8,080 nucleotides of DNA from DASPUI01 sp035622995 (GCA_035622995.1 DASPUI010000164.1:1-8080), one strand, 5' to 3'; positions 1-7,503 are shown, counted from the first letter of the stretch. The notes: generated by a model from the sequence alone, not told the origin. A program made the numbers and translations.

Positions 1-550
1 CGAAAGCGCGCTGCGAATTGTCGGTATCGAGATTTCCGGTCGGCTCGTCAGCCAGAATGACGCGCGGGTCGTTTGCCAATGCACGCGCAATCGCCACACG
101 CTGTTGTTCGCCGCCGGAGAGATGACGGCTCGGTCGATTCAGTTTATCGCCGAGATCGACCGCTTCTAATAAAAACGCGGCGCGATCGCGCATTTCCGCT
201 TCGCTCAACCGGCCCAGCCGGCGCATCGGGATGGTGACATTTTCCTGCGCGCTGAAATCCTCCATCAGAAAATGGAATTGAAAGATAAATCCGATCAATT
301 CGTTGCGCCGTCGCGCCAATTCATTATCGGGCAGCTGCGACATTCGTTCGGACTCGATTTCGATCCAGCCCGCGTCCGGTTGATCGAGCAAGCCGAGGAC
401 ATAGAGCAGGGTACTTTTTCCGCAACCGGATGGGCCGACCACCGCGTGAACGCTGCCGGGCTGGAGATCGAGTGAGACGCCGCGGAGCACATGGATCCGC
501 GATTCTTCTTCTCCGAGATAGCGCTCGATTTGATGACAGCGAAAGCTCAT
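1..550 (-). CDS. ABC transporter ATP-binding protein, LolD/MacB type (partial, C-terminus beyond the left edge)
   Basis: The ATPase subunit hydrolyses ATP in the cytoplasm to drive the FtsX-type permease encoded just upstream. The visible 183 residues include Walker A GPSGCGKST (39-47), a Q-loop in the segment GFIFQFHFLMEDFSAQENV (Q91), the ABC signature LSGGEQQ (144-150), and Walker B VILADE (164-169) followed by PTGNLD. All key catalytic elements seen so far are intact. The Q-loop wording closely resembles LolD (usually QFHHL), with F in place of the second H. The ATG at 550-548 overlaps the permease TGA as ATGA, which fixes the start, and a G-run about 8 nt upstream may act as ribosome binding site. 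Codon 183 is at the window edge, so roughly the last 40-60 residues (H-loop and C-terminus) are missing. It is the last gene visible in the exporter operon. Family assignment is firm; substrate is not known. Confidence 0.96.
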   Translation of the reverse strand, partial: MSFRCHQIERYLGEEESRIHVLRGVSLDLQPGSVHAVVGPSGCGKSTLLYVLGLLDQPDAGWIEIESERMSQLPDNELARRRNELIGFIFQFHFLMEDFSAQENVTIPMRRLGRLSEAEMRDRAAFLLEAVDLGDKLNRPSRHLSGGEQQRVAIARALANDPRVILADEPTGNLDTDNSQRAF

Positions 551-1782
551 ACGCTCGACCCCCGCAACGTCGCGACGGGTGGAAGCTGGGCCGCGCGTTG
601 CGCCGGCACGTAGCTGGCGATGAAAACGGCAACGATGGCGAGCAGCGTCGCCCAAATGTAATGCCGCCAATCCCATACCACTAAAAAATGGTCGGCATAG
701 AGAAGCCCGCGGATTCGAATCGGAATCTGCGAAACCCCCCAGGTCATCAATGCGCCGAAGATACAACCGATGACAGAGCCGGCGGCGGCGATCATCGCAC
801 CTTGCCAGAGGAAAATTGCCGAGATATCGAACCGGCGGTAACCCATCGAACGCAGAATCGCGATCTCCTTCACTTTCGCCAGGACCGACATGGTCAAAAC
901 ATTAAAAATGCCGAATCCGGCAAGCAGAATGATGAGCGACACGGTGATTGCAGCCGAGATGCGGAGCGTGAAGAAAATCTGCAAGTTTGATTCTTCCCGT
1001 TCCTGCCAACTCTGCGCGACATGATGAAATAGCGCTTCGAAATGACTCGCCAACGCAGGCGCGCGATTCGGGTCTCGTAATTTATAAATGATCATCGAGG
1101 CGGAGTACGGGCGGTGCAGCAGACTCTGCGCAATTCGGCTGTGGCAGTAGACGCGAGTTGAATCAATCGCGCCGATTCCGCTGCGCGCGATGGCGGCCAC
1201 GGTGAAGCGCCAGTATTCTCCGCGAGGCGACAGGAGCTGAATGGCATCTCCCGCGCTTACGTCCAGCAACTCCGCGAGCTTCGAGCCGATGATGACAGTG
1301 CTGGTGTTATTGCGAAAATCATCGAAGTCTCCTTTGACCAATTCCGTTCGAAGATCGGTTGTCTGCACATGGAGCACGGGATTAATACCGAAAAGGTCGA
1401 CCGTAGCATTCTCAAAGCCGGCCCGCGCGCTAACCGTGCCGCGCAGCACCGGTGAACAGCAGGCCACGTTCGAAAACTGCCGGCTAACGCGCATGATTTC
1501 GTTGGCGTCGTGAATTCCCTCAAAATAAAGACGGTGTGCGGCGTTGGTGCTGGTTTTGGCCGTGGCCGAGAGATTTTCGTAGCGTTCACGAAATCTCGTG
1601 CGCACCACCAGCGCGCCGTTGCTTCCGATGGTTGAATCGATGAAATGCTGAGCAAATCCCTGGGTCTGGGCCTGCGTGCAAATGAAGATCGCGACGCCAA
1701 AAACGACGCCGCTTAAACTGAGAATTAACGAGCGCTTGCGATTCGTGAGAAAGCGCAACGCGATGTAGAGCGGCGGCGTCAC
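547..1782 (-). CDS. FtsX-family ABC permease (LolC/MacB-like), 411 aa
   Basis: This is the inner-membrane subunit of an ABC exporter of the mechanotransmission type, in which ATP hydrolysis moves a periplasmic domain rather than pumping substrate through the membrane (known for MacB and LolCDE). The topology is typical. There is one N-terminal membrane helix (about 18-36, in SLILSLSGVVFGVAIFICTQ), then a periplasmic domain of about 240 residues. Three C-terminal helices follow (about 277-302, 323-347 and 375-393). The cytoplasmic coupling region after helix 2 reads KVKEIAILRSMGYRR, and the C-terminus PAQRAAQLPPVATLRG matches the usual ending of this family. The start is GTG at 1782-1780, overlapping the adaptor gene's TGA as GTGA. 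Upstream there is only a weak AAGAAG, suggesting translation by coupling. Unlike true MacB it carries no fused ATPase; that is the next gene. Because the neighbours are an adaptor and TolC proteins, export across both membranes is more likely than lipoprotein sorting. Confidence 0.94.
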   Translation of the reverse strand: MTPPLYIALRFLTNRKRSLILSLSGVVFGVAIFICTQAQTQGFAQHFIDSTIGSNGALVVRTRFRERYENLSATAKTSTNAAHRLYFEGIHDANEIMRVSRQFSNVACCSPVLRGTVSARAGFENATVDLFGINPVLHVQTTDLRTELVKGDFDDFRNNTSTVIIGSKLAELLDVSAGDAIQLLSPRGEYWRFTVAAIARSGIGAIDSTRVYCHSRIAQSLLHRPYSASMIIYKLRDPNRAPALASHFEALFHHVAQSWQEREESNLQIFFTLRISAAITVSLIILLAGFGIFNVLTMSVLAKVKEIAILRSMGYRRFDISAIFLWQGAMIAAAGSVIGCIFGALMTWGVSQIPIRIRGLLYADHFLVVWDWRHYIWATLLAIVAVFIASYVPAQRAAQLPPVATLRGSSV

Positions 1783-2927
1783 TTCTTTTTCGAAATATCC
1801 ACCTGCTGTTGCCGAACCGGCTGGCCGGGTTGCAACCGATCCTGGTCTGACACGACAACATGATCGCCCACCGAAACTCCGCTCAATGCTTCGGTAAAAT
1901 CAAGGGTGCGGTACCCGGCTTTGATCGTCCGCCGGCGCACGACTCCGCGTTTGATCGTCAACACCTGGTCAACCAGCACGGCCCGACTCGGAACCAACAC
2001 CGCATTTTCATGCGCACCGGTGATGATATTCATTTCTCCAGTCATGCCGGCCATGAGGTTGTCGGGCGGTTTATCCATTGCCAGGACAATGGTGTAATGC
2101 TGCGTTTCAGGATCGGCCGCCGGTTGCACTGAGGAGACGCGCGCGTTGAAACTCTGGGTTCGATAGGCGTAAAGCTCGAGAGTTGCTTTCATTCCAACTT
2201 TTACTTCGCCGACGTCTTCCTCGTTCACTTCGCCACGGACGTAATTTTTCCGCGATGAAACAGTGAAAAGCTGATTGCTCTCACCAACGAGTTCGCCGTC
2301 GATCGTTTGCACCGCGGTCAATAAACCGTCCATCGGCGCGCGAATCTCAGAATTCTTCATCTGTGCTTCGAGTTTTTTGCAGGTCTCCTGCAAACTTTGC
2401 AGGTTCCGGTCCTGTTCGATCCGCTCGTTTGCAACCGCTCCGCGCAGCCGGTTCACTTCACTTTTCGCGTTTTCGTAGTCAACCGCCGGGACACTGCTCA
2501 GCGCCTGCACCTTTTCGAGTCGCTGCAACTTGTCCTCGGCCGTTTTGAGCAGTTCACTGGATGGAAGTGGATTCGCGGCACGCTCCGTTGCCGCCTGCAA
2601 ATCGGCCCGCGCCTGCTTCAATAATCGCGCGGTCGTTTCGTCCGCAATCGTGGCCAGTAGCTGTCCCTTGGTCACGGGTTTACCGATCGCGCCGTTGCCG
2701 GCCGAAAATTCATCCGCTAACCGAATGAATCCGGAGTTTTGCGCGCGCACATGGACGACGAACGCCGGTTCGATCCGCACCGTGCCGTAAACCGCAGCGA
2801 TCGCGGTTCCGCGGCGCACGACTGCAATTTCTGCGACCGGCAAGGCTGAATAATAAATAAAGCTGAAAAGCAGGACTAGAATCGCGAGTCCGCCCCAAAT
2901 GACTTTTTTTGACTGCGGTAATTTCAA
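1779..2927 (-). CDS. HlyD/MacA-family periplasmic adaptor (membrane fusion protein), 382 aa
   Basis: The adaptor links the inner-membrane permease to the outer-membrane channel. It has a lysine-containing N-terminus and a single membrane anchor (about 9-29, VIWGGLAILVLLFSFIYYSA). A first half of the biotinyl-lipoyl domain lies around 50-90 (ends GKPVTKGQLLATI). A long alpha-hairpin of about 100 residues, rich in charged and Q/L heptads, follows (about 92-195). The second lipoyl half is at IRAPMDGLLTAVQTIDGELVG, then a beta-barrel and a membrane-proximal domain containing AVLVPSRAVL. The start is TTG at 2927-2925. It is the first possible start after the in-frame TAG of the upstream gene (CCG, CAG, TTC, then TAG), and no in-frame ATG or GTG lies near. 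No purine-rich ribosome binding site precedes it, so reinitiation after the upstream gene is likely. The TTG start leaves the anchor complete. The 3' end overlaps the permease start by 4 nt. Confidence 0.94.
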   Translation of the reverse strand: MKLPQSKKVIWGGLAILVLLFSFIYYSALPVAEIAVVRRGTAIAAVYGTVRIEPAFVVHVRAQNSGFIRLADEFSAGNGAIGKPVTKGQLLATIADETTARLLKQARADLQAATERAANPLPSSELLKTAEDKLQRLEKVQALSSVPAVDYENAKSEVNRLRGAVANERIEQDRNLQSLQETCKKLEAQMKNSEIRAPMDGLLTAVQTIDGELVGESNQLFTVSSRKNYVRGEVNEEDVGEVKVGMKATLELYAYRTQSFNARVSSVQPAADPETQHYTIVLAMDKPPDNLMAGMTGEMNIITGAHENAVLVPSRAVLVDQVLTIKRGVVRRRTIKAGYRTLDFTEALSGVSVGDHVVVSDQDRLQPGQPVRQQQVDISKKK

Positions 2928-2936
2928 CGGCTGGAA

Positions 2937-4256
2937 CTAACGCACGTTTGGTGTTGTGTCCTCGGAAAATTGAAAATAGCGGCCGGTGGCGCGGTCCCAT
3001 TCCGCCAGTGCAACACTGTATTGAAACGACGCGGTGAGCAGACCGCTCTTCACATCGAGAGAGGCATTTTGCGCCTGGCGGTAATCCAATTGCGAGACAA
3101 GTCCCTGCGCCAGGTTCTGCTGAATGCTGGTGGCATTTTGTTCGGCCATTTCCAATCCTCCGCCCAGCGATTTCTGCCGCGCTTTGAGCGCGTTAAGATT
3201 GTTTCGGATTTGCACAAGTTCCGCACCCACGTTGGCTTCCAATCTGCGACAGGCCATTTCGTTGATCTGGCGGGTCTCGCGCTGCGTTATCACCGCACCT
3301 GTCACTTTTCCGTTGTCGATCACTCGCCAGGTGTAAACGGCCCCTTCGCGAGCTTCCGAACCCGTGAAGTCATCACTTCGTCGACTGGATCCCTGGCGAT
3401 GGATTCCCGTGGTCGGAATAAAATCGCCCTGGAGTGTTCCGAGCGCGAGCGGATAATAGCCAGCTTCAATGATCCGCTGCTGATCGTTTGCCGCGCGTAC
3501 CATTAAGCGCGCCAGCCGGATGTCGGCCCGGCGCTCGATTGCGTCAGTCGTTTCTTTTGCCAGATCGACATCGAGTGGCTGCGATTGCAATTCGCCTTCC
3601 GGTTCCGGCATCGTTCCATCAGCGGGAATTTGTTCGCCAGTCGCGGCCGCCAGTTGCACCTGCGCCTCTGCGTAGGCACGCCGCGCCGCCTCAATTTGCG
3701 AAGAAAGTTCGCCTGCCTGCACGGTCGCGCTCGTAAACGCGCTGCGATCGGTCAAACCTGCTTCGTATCGATCTTTCTGGCTGGCCGCATTTTGTTCTGC
3801 TCGCTGTTGTTCTTCGCGATCAATCGTTTCCAGGCGACGGTTAAAGAGCGCGGAGTAAAAAGCGAGCCTGACCGCATGAAGCTGCTCGACGATTGCAACG
3901 TTGAGCTGTTGCTCGGCGATTAGAAATTCGACATCTCCCAGCCGACGTGACGGCGGGATCGCTGCGTTTACAAGGGGCGTGGTGAAGAAGCCGCGGGCAA
4001 AGATGAAGCCCTTGATCGAGTCGCTGCCGGCTTGATGTCCACCCTGGATGCCAGCGGGTACGGCTGCTCTTAAGTTTGGCCAGGTGATCGAGCGCAGCAC
4101 GAGTCGATGGCCAGCTGCTTGTTCGAGGTTCGATTTCGCTTGCTGAATCGCCGGATTCTTTTCCAGCGTCTCGTTCAAAACCGCGTCGAGCGTTATCGCC
4201 GGCATTGCGCCCGTGATTGAAAATGTGATGGCAAAGATAAAGCGAATCGGATTCAT
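2937..4256 (-). CDS. TolC-family outer membrane efflux protein, second of two, 439 aa
   Basis: Outer-membrane channel component of a tripartite exporter. A signal peptide is visible at the N-terminus (about 1-20, MNPIRFIFAITFSITGAMPA). After it comes the typical opening of this family, ITLDAVLNETLEKNPAIQQAKSNLEQAAG. Two outer-membrane-protein repeats follow, dominated by long alanine- and glutamine-rich helices such as EAARRAYAEAQVQLAAATGEQ. The second ends with a segment in which GLVSQLDYRQAQNASLDVKSGL is the usual signature. Similarity to the preceding TolC gene is at the level of the fold only, so the pair does not look like a fresh duplication. Its ATG overlaps the preceding gene's TGA as ATGA. 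It ends with TAG nine bases before the adaptor start and in the adaptor's frame. The body has an unusual central stretch (DDFTGSEAREGAVYTWRVIDNGKVTG), probably part of the strands and their loops. The family call is firm, the specific partner is inferred from position. Confidence 0.9.
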   Translation of the reverse strand: MNPIRFIFAITFSITGAMPAITLDAVLNETLEKNPAIQQAKSNLEQAAGHRLVLRSITWPNLRAAVPAGIQGGHQAGSDSIKGFIFARGFFTTPLVNAAIPPSRRLGDVEFLIAEQQLNVAIVEQLHAVRLAFYSALFNRRLETIDREEQQRAEQNAASQKDRYEAGLTDRSAFTSATVQAGELSSQIEAARRAYAEAQVQLAAATGEQIPADGTMPEPEGELQSQPLDVDLAKETTDAIERRADIRLARLMVRAANDQQRIIEAGYYPLALGTLQGDFIPTTGIHRQGSSRRSDDFTGSEAREGAVYTWRVIDNGKVTGAVITQRETRQINEMACRRLEANVGAELVQIRNNLNALKARQKSLGGGLEMAEQNATSIQQNLAQGLVSQLDYRQAQNASLDVKSGLLTASFQYSVALAEWDRATGRYFQFSEDTTPNVR

Positions 4257-5734
4257 CGCTGGCTTAACTTTGCCGGCGGGTTTGTTAGGCCGACGGCTTG
4301 GGCCTCACCTTGACGTTTGGTCGTCTTGTTCATGTTCGAGGTTCCAAAATCCAGCGCATCGGGTGAACTACCGCACGCGCGCGCGAGCCGGGCGAGGGCG
4401 ACGTTATGCAGATAGATCGCGCTCAACCGCGTAGTGCGCGTTCGCGTCACGTCGCTCGCCGCCTGGAGAACATCGAGCTGTGTTCCCAGCCCGGCGTTGG
4501 CATTGGCCTTGGCGATTTCGAGCGTTTCGTCCGCCGTCTGCACATTCTTGGTTTCCGATTCAAGAACGTTTTCAGCTTGTTCCAGATCGAGAAAGGCGCT
4601 GCGAACTTCGGACGCAACCGACAACCGCGCGGCCTTCAGTGCCTGCTGGGCAGAGTCGTGACGCGCCCGGGTCGCTTGCATCTTCCCCTTGGTTGCGAAT
4701 CCATCGAATAAATGCCAGGTCGCATCGACGCCGATCAGGTAACCGTGATTGAATTCCGGACCGACGTCAGGATCTCGCTCGTTGTAGATTTCGTAGGCGG
4801 AAAAGACCTCGACGTGAGGCAGCAATTCGCTTCGGTCCACCAGATATTGCCGCTCTTCGATCTCCACGTCCTTTTCACGGGCCTGGATTTCCGGGCGCGA
4901 GACATCCGCCCGCGCCAGACAAGCGTTCAGGTCAGGCCGGCTCGCGAGATATTGCAGTTGTCCGCTGACTTCAAAACGCGGTTTGTCCGGGTCGCTCTGG
5001 AAATCCATTCCGAACAGTTCGCCCAATCGCAAATAAGAATTCTGGAGCTGCGTTTGCGCATTGATCAGTTCCGGCCGTTCGCTTGCCAGCGCAACCTCGG
5101 CCCGGCGGACATTGATTGCGCCGACCAGCCCGGCATCGAAGCGCTGCTGTTGGCTCTTCAGTTCCTCTTCCAGAACACCAACCGAGTCCTGGCGCACTTT
5201 GACTTTCGAACGGTTCAACAGCAGCTCATAAAAGGCGATCCGTACATCCATCGTGACGCGGTTCGAGATTTCGCGAAACTCGCACTCCTGCTTGTCGATA
5301 TTCAATCGTGAAATTGCAACCAGATTGGAAGTCGCACCGCCGGTGTATACATTCTCCTGCGCGCGCACCGTTGCGTTGTAGTCTTCATTCCGCAAACGCG
5401 TCCCACCCTGGTGCTGCCGTTGATCGTAAAAACCATTCGAAATAACCGACGGCAAATAGCCTGATCTCGCCGAAATAAAATCGCCGCGGGCGGCTTCAAT
5501 TTTCTTTCGGGCGCTGACCACTTCCGGGTTTTGCGCATCGGCCAAGGCAACTCCCTCTTCAATCGTGTAGGTTGGAACCTCGCATCGCGCCTGAACGCAA
5601 AGACAAAGCAACCAAACGGTCGAAAGCGCAGGGGCCGACCGGACTAACCGGAAACTGCTGGGCAGAATGTCTTTTTTCAAAAAATTAGTGGGATATTGCT
5701 TGCATCCTAGCGAGGACTGCGTCAGTTTGCACAC
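4253..5734 (-). CDS. TolC-family outer membrane efflux protein, first of two, 493 aa (start uncertain)
   Basis: Outer-membrane channel protein and first gene of the exporter operon. The mature part starts with YTIEEGVALADAQNPEVVSARKKIEAARG. Two repeats follow, each with long amphipathic helices and a strand pair (VYTGGATSNLV; the second copy is VDATWHLFDGFATKGKM), then the typical AGLGTQLDVLQAASDVTRTRT near residue 430. The GTG at 5734-5732 has AGAGG 11 nt upstream and gives a long N-terminus before the hydrophobic stretch. An in-frame TTG at 5680-5678 would begin MKKDILPSSFRLVRSAP followed by WLLCLCVQARC. That looks more like a normal signal peptide, although no ribosome binding site is evident there. 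A lipobox is not convincing: the residues before Cys51 are QAR. The C-terminal about 30 residues are polar and probably disordered. It has a 4-nt overlap with the next gene. Confidence 0.92.
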   Translation of the reverse strand: MCKLTQSSLGCKQYPTNFLKKDILPSSFRLVRSAPALSTVWLLCLCVQARCEVPTYTIEEGVALADAQNPEVVSARKKIEAARGDFISARSGYLPSVISNGFYDQRQHQGGTRLRNEDYNATVRAQENVYTGGATSNLVAISRLNIDKQECEFREISNRVTMDVRIAFYELLLNRSKVKVRQDSVGVLEEELKSQQQRFDAGLVGAINVRRAEVALASERPELINAQTQLQNSYLRLGELFGMDFQSDPDKPRFEVSGQLQYLASRPDLNACLARADVSRPEIQAREKDVEIEERQYLVDRSELLPHVEVFSAYEIYNERDPDVGPEFNHGYLIGVDATWHLFDGFATKGKMQATRARHDSAQQALKAARLSVASEVRSAFLDLEQAENVLESETKNVQTADETLEIAKANANAGLGTQLDVLQAASDVTRTRTTRLSAIYLHNVALARLARACGSSPDALDFGTSNMNKTTKRQGEAQAVGLTNPPAKLSQR

Positions 5735-5863
5735 TCGTTAGCCAACCTCTGCTTTGAGGCCCTTAACCTAATGGATGTTTGCGATCAGTTATCTTTGGAG
5801 TAATCACCTTCTTTGTATCTTGCCCGCAGCGCAGTGCAACGGGTAGGATGGCATATTTCCAGA
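5735..5863. promoter_or_regulatory. divergent intergenic region between exporter operon and ino1
   Basis: These 129 bases separate two genes read away from each other, so both promoters must lie here or within the adjoining gene starts. For the plus strand the best pair I see is TTGCGA (5779-5784) and TAATCA (5801-5806) with a 16-nt spacer, a mediocre sigma-70 match. This would give a leader of about 50 nt before the ATG at 5864. I see no convincing promoter for the minus strand, nor a clear operator. A tiny frame starting at ATG 5848 sits out of frame across the ino1 start but is directly abutted by its possible ribosome binding site, so I do not treat it as a gene. Confidence 0.4.
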
Positions 5864-6967
5864 ATGAGAAAAATCAGAATTGCTATTGTTGGTGTTGGTA
5901 ATTGCGCCAGTTCGCTGGTGCAAGGAATCAATTTTTATCGCGGTTCAACCAACAATGGCGCAGGCGTCGGCCTGATGCATCGGCAAATCGGCTCATATAA
6001 ACCAGGAGACATCGAAGTCGTGGCCGCGTTCGATATCGATCGCCGCAAAGTCGGCCTCGACGTCAGCAAAGCCATCTTTGCCCCCCCGAATTGCACCAAG
6101 GTTTTTTGCGACAAGGTCAGTCTGACCGGCGCGATCGTGAAAATGGGTTGCGTCTTCGACAGTTTCGCGCCCCATATGGCCGACCAGGACCCGCTCCGCA
6201 CGTTTCTGCCACTCGAAAAAGAATCCACCCGCGAGCAGATTATCGCCGAGCTCAAGGATTCGGCCACCGAGATCATGGTCAATTATCTGCCGGTCGGTTC
6301 CGAAGAAGCGACCCGGTTTTACGCCAGTTGCGCGCTCGAGGCCGGAGTGGCCTTCGTCAACAACATGCCCGTCTTCATTGCCAGCGACCCGGTTTGGGCC
6401 AAGCGTTTCGCCGACAAAAATCTCCCGATCGTCGGGGACGATATCAAAGCGCAGCTCGGCGCCACCGTGTTGCACCGCACTATTGTCGATCTTTTCCGGA
6501 AACGCGGTGTCAAAGTCGAGCGTACCTATCAGTTGAACACCGGCGGGAACACCGATTTTCTTAACATGATGAATCGGGCGCGACTGGTTTCGAAGAAAAC
6601 TTCCAAGACCGAAGCCGTCCAATCGGTCATGAGCGAACGGCTGGCCGACGAAAACATTCACATCGGCCCGAGCGATTACGTGCCGTGGCAGCTCGATAAC
6701 AAAATTGCATTCATTCGGGTCGAAGGTCGCCTTTTTGGCGATGTCCCGATGGAAATCGACATCAAACTTTCGGTGGAAGATTCTCCGAATTCGGCCGGTA
6801 TCGCGATCGATTCGATCCGCTGCGCCAAACTCGCGCTCGATCGCGGGATCGGTGGCGTTCTCCATTCGCCCTCCGCCTACTTCTCCAAACATCCGCCGGT
6901 TCAGATGACCGACGACGAAGCCTACCGCTGCGTCGAGCAATTCATCCGGGGCGAACGCGACCGCTAG
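5864..6967 (+). CDS. ino1: myo-inositol-1-phosphate synthase, actinobacterial type, 367 aa
   Basis: This enzyme converts glucose 6-phosphate to 1D-myo-inositol 3-phosphate with NAD+ as a recycled cofactor. It is the committed step to inositol, which can feed phosphatidylinositol, inositol-based thiols or compatible solutes. The NAD-binding Rossmann start is RIAIVGVGNCASSLVQGI (residues 5-22). The conserved core NTGGNTDFLNM begins at residue 225, followed by a KKTSKTEAV segment, then HIGPSDYVPW, EGRLFGDVP (from 287), DSPNSAG (306-312) and DRGIGG. The length and wording match the short form known from Mycobacterium (Ino1) and archaea rather than the about 500-residue eukaryotic form. An upstream TTG at 5813 would add 17 residues with no homologous character, so I prefer ATG 5864. 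A purine-rich AGGATGG lies about 11 nt upstream. No partner gene for inositol use is adjacent, so the downstream pathway cannot be read from this window. Confidence 0.95.
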   Translation: MRKIRIAIVGVGNCASSLVQGINFYRGSTNNGAGVGLMHRQIGSYKPGDIEVVAAFDIDRRKVGLDVSKAIFAPPNCTKVFCDKVSLTGAIVKMGCVFDSFAPHMADQDPLRTFLPLEKESTREQIIAELKDSATEIMVNYLPVGSEEATRFYASCALEAGVAFVNNMPVFIASDPVWAKRFADKNLPIVGDDIKAQLGATVLHRTIVDLFRKRGVKVERTYQLNTGGNTDFLNMMNRARLVSKKTSKTEAVQSVMSERLADENIHIGPSDYVPWQLDNKIAFIRVEGRLFGDVPMEIDIKLSVEDSPNSAGIAIDSIRCAKLALDRGIGGVLHSPSAYFSKHPPVQMTDDEAYRCVEQFIRGERDR

Positions 6968-7037
6968 TCAGGCGTCGGCCCTGGTCGATGTTTCCCCTCC
7001 ACCGCCGAAATAGAGGAAAAGTTCCGTCTAATTTTCG
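6968..7037. other. spacer between ino1 and the cassette-like segment
   Basis: This 70-base gap holds no reading frame. A GGTCG at 6983-6987 can pair with CGACC at 6958-6962 across the ino1 stop codon, and TTTCC/GGAAA words lie between 6991 and 7020. No stem is followed by a T-run, so I see no convincing terminator. Importantly, no RYYYAAC box occurs here, so there is no attC upstream of the left boundary at 7037. Confidence 0.5.
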
Positions 7038-7045
7038 TTAGGGCT

Positions 7046-7303
7046 ATGGCGGGCTACGGCAGTGGAAAATATTACGACGTCACTTGGGACAACAAGCATG
7101 AAGTGGCTCTGCGGATCCTAAGGCGCTTGGCTGATCGGTGCGCTGGTAGGGGAACTGCCAAAACGGCGTACGACAAAGTTCTCGCCATCATCTTAAACGT
7201 GTTTCGCGATGATTTCTTCAACCAGCACCGCACCCCAGAGCTGTGGAGCCTTTGCCGTGCAAAGACCTGTTTACCGAGCTGCGGTTATCGAAACCTGAGT
7301 TGA
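7046..7303 (+). CDS. hypothetical protein, N-terminal part of a probably frameshifted cassette gene (85 aa)
   Basis: I do not recognise this protein. It begins MAGYGSGKYYDVTWDNKHE and continues with a helical, positively charged segment (VALRILRRLADRC) and AYDKVLAIILNVFRDDFFNQ. There is no signal peptide or membrane helix, so it is likely cytoplasmic. The last part of this frame (about from CLPSCGYRNLS) looks non-native. The overlapping frame 7243-7503 reads KDLFTELRLSKPELK at the same place, which is a better soluble-protein sequence. Joining them at AAG/GAC near 7262-7266 gives a continuous protein of about 152 residues, with RAKDLFTELRLSK across the joint. The ATG is only 2 nt after AGGG, which overlaps the putative recombination core. 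Either a one-base deletion (in the genome or the assembly) has broken the gene, or programmed -1 frameshifting is used. Confidence 0.5.
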   Translation: MAGYGSGKYYDVTWDNKHEVALRILRRLADRCAGRGTAKTAYDKVLAIILNVFRDDFFNQHRTPELWSLCRAKTCLPSCGYRNLS

Positions 7304-7503
7304 AACAGTCGGAAACAGCGGACGTTGCTCAACAGTTGCAAGCTGAAGTTATTTCAGCCGCAGAAATGTGGACTCTTGGCGACCCTGAAAAGCCTCCAAC
7401 CGTTGATTTGCTAAATGTGCTTGAAAACATCTTATTTAACCATCGCATCATCCGAAATCCGCCGAAAAATGCGACTCCGATCTCATTACGGCCACAGGCC
7501 TAA
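7243..7503 (+). CDS. hypothetical protein, C-terminal part of a probably frameshifted cassette gene (up to 86 codons)
   Basis: No family recognised. The frame opens at GTG 7243 but probably becomes native only from about 7265. It reads KDLFTELRLSKPELKQSETADVAQQ and then a helical stretch, VDLLNVLENILFNHRII, ending in a basic tail PPKNATPISLRPQA. No membrane segment is seen. The TAA stop (7501-7503) lies inside the GCCTAAC box of the attC-like site, a common arrangement in integron cassettes. The GTG has no good ribosome binding site, which argues against a separate gene. The alternative of two overlapping small genes (61-nt overlap, like a toxin-antitoxin pair) is less likely but not excluded. 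Confidence 0.45.
   Translation: MEPLPCKDLFTELRLSKPELKQSETADVAQQLQAEVISAAEMWTLGDPEKPPTVDLLNVLENILFNHRIIRNPPKNATPISLRPQA

Noticed and set aside
4712..5311. 199-codon plus-strand frame inside the first TolC gene
   Set aside because: It runs opposite a clear TolC coding region and its sequence shows no domain of its own. The same applies to 2970-3506 opposite the second TolC gene.
5813..5863. Upstream TTG start for ino1 adding 17 residues
   Set aside because: The added residues are not like any known Ino1 N-terminus, while the ATG at 5864 begins just before the Rossmann motif.
5848..5901. Tiny frame (ATG 5848, 17 codons) overlapping the ino1 start as a possible leader peptide
   Set aside because: Its GGGTAGG abuts the ATG with no spacing and the peptide has no attenuator-like codon run, so there is no positive support.
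5993..6940. Long open frame of 315 codons on the minus strand opposite ino1
   Set aside because: It is the antisense mirror of a strongly conserved enzyme gene, its translation has no family features, and GC-rich codons naturally leave the opposite strand open.
6958..7020. Intrinsic terminator after ino1
   Set aside because: The candidate stem is only 5 bp with a long loop, and no T-run follows.
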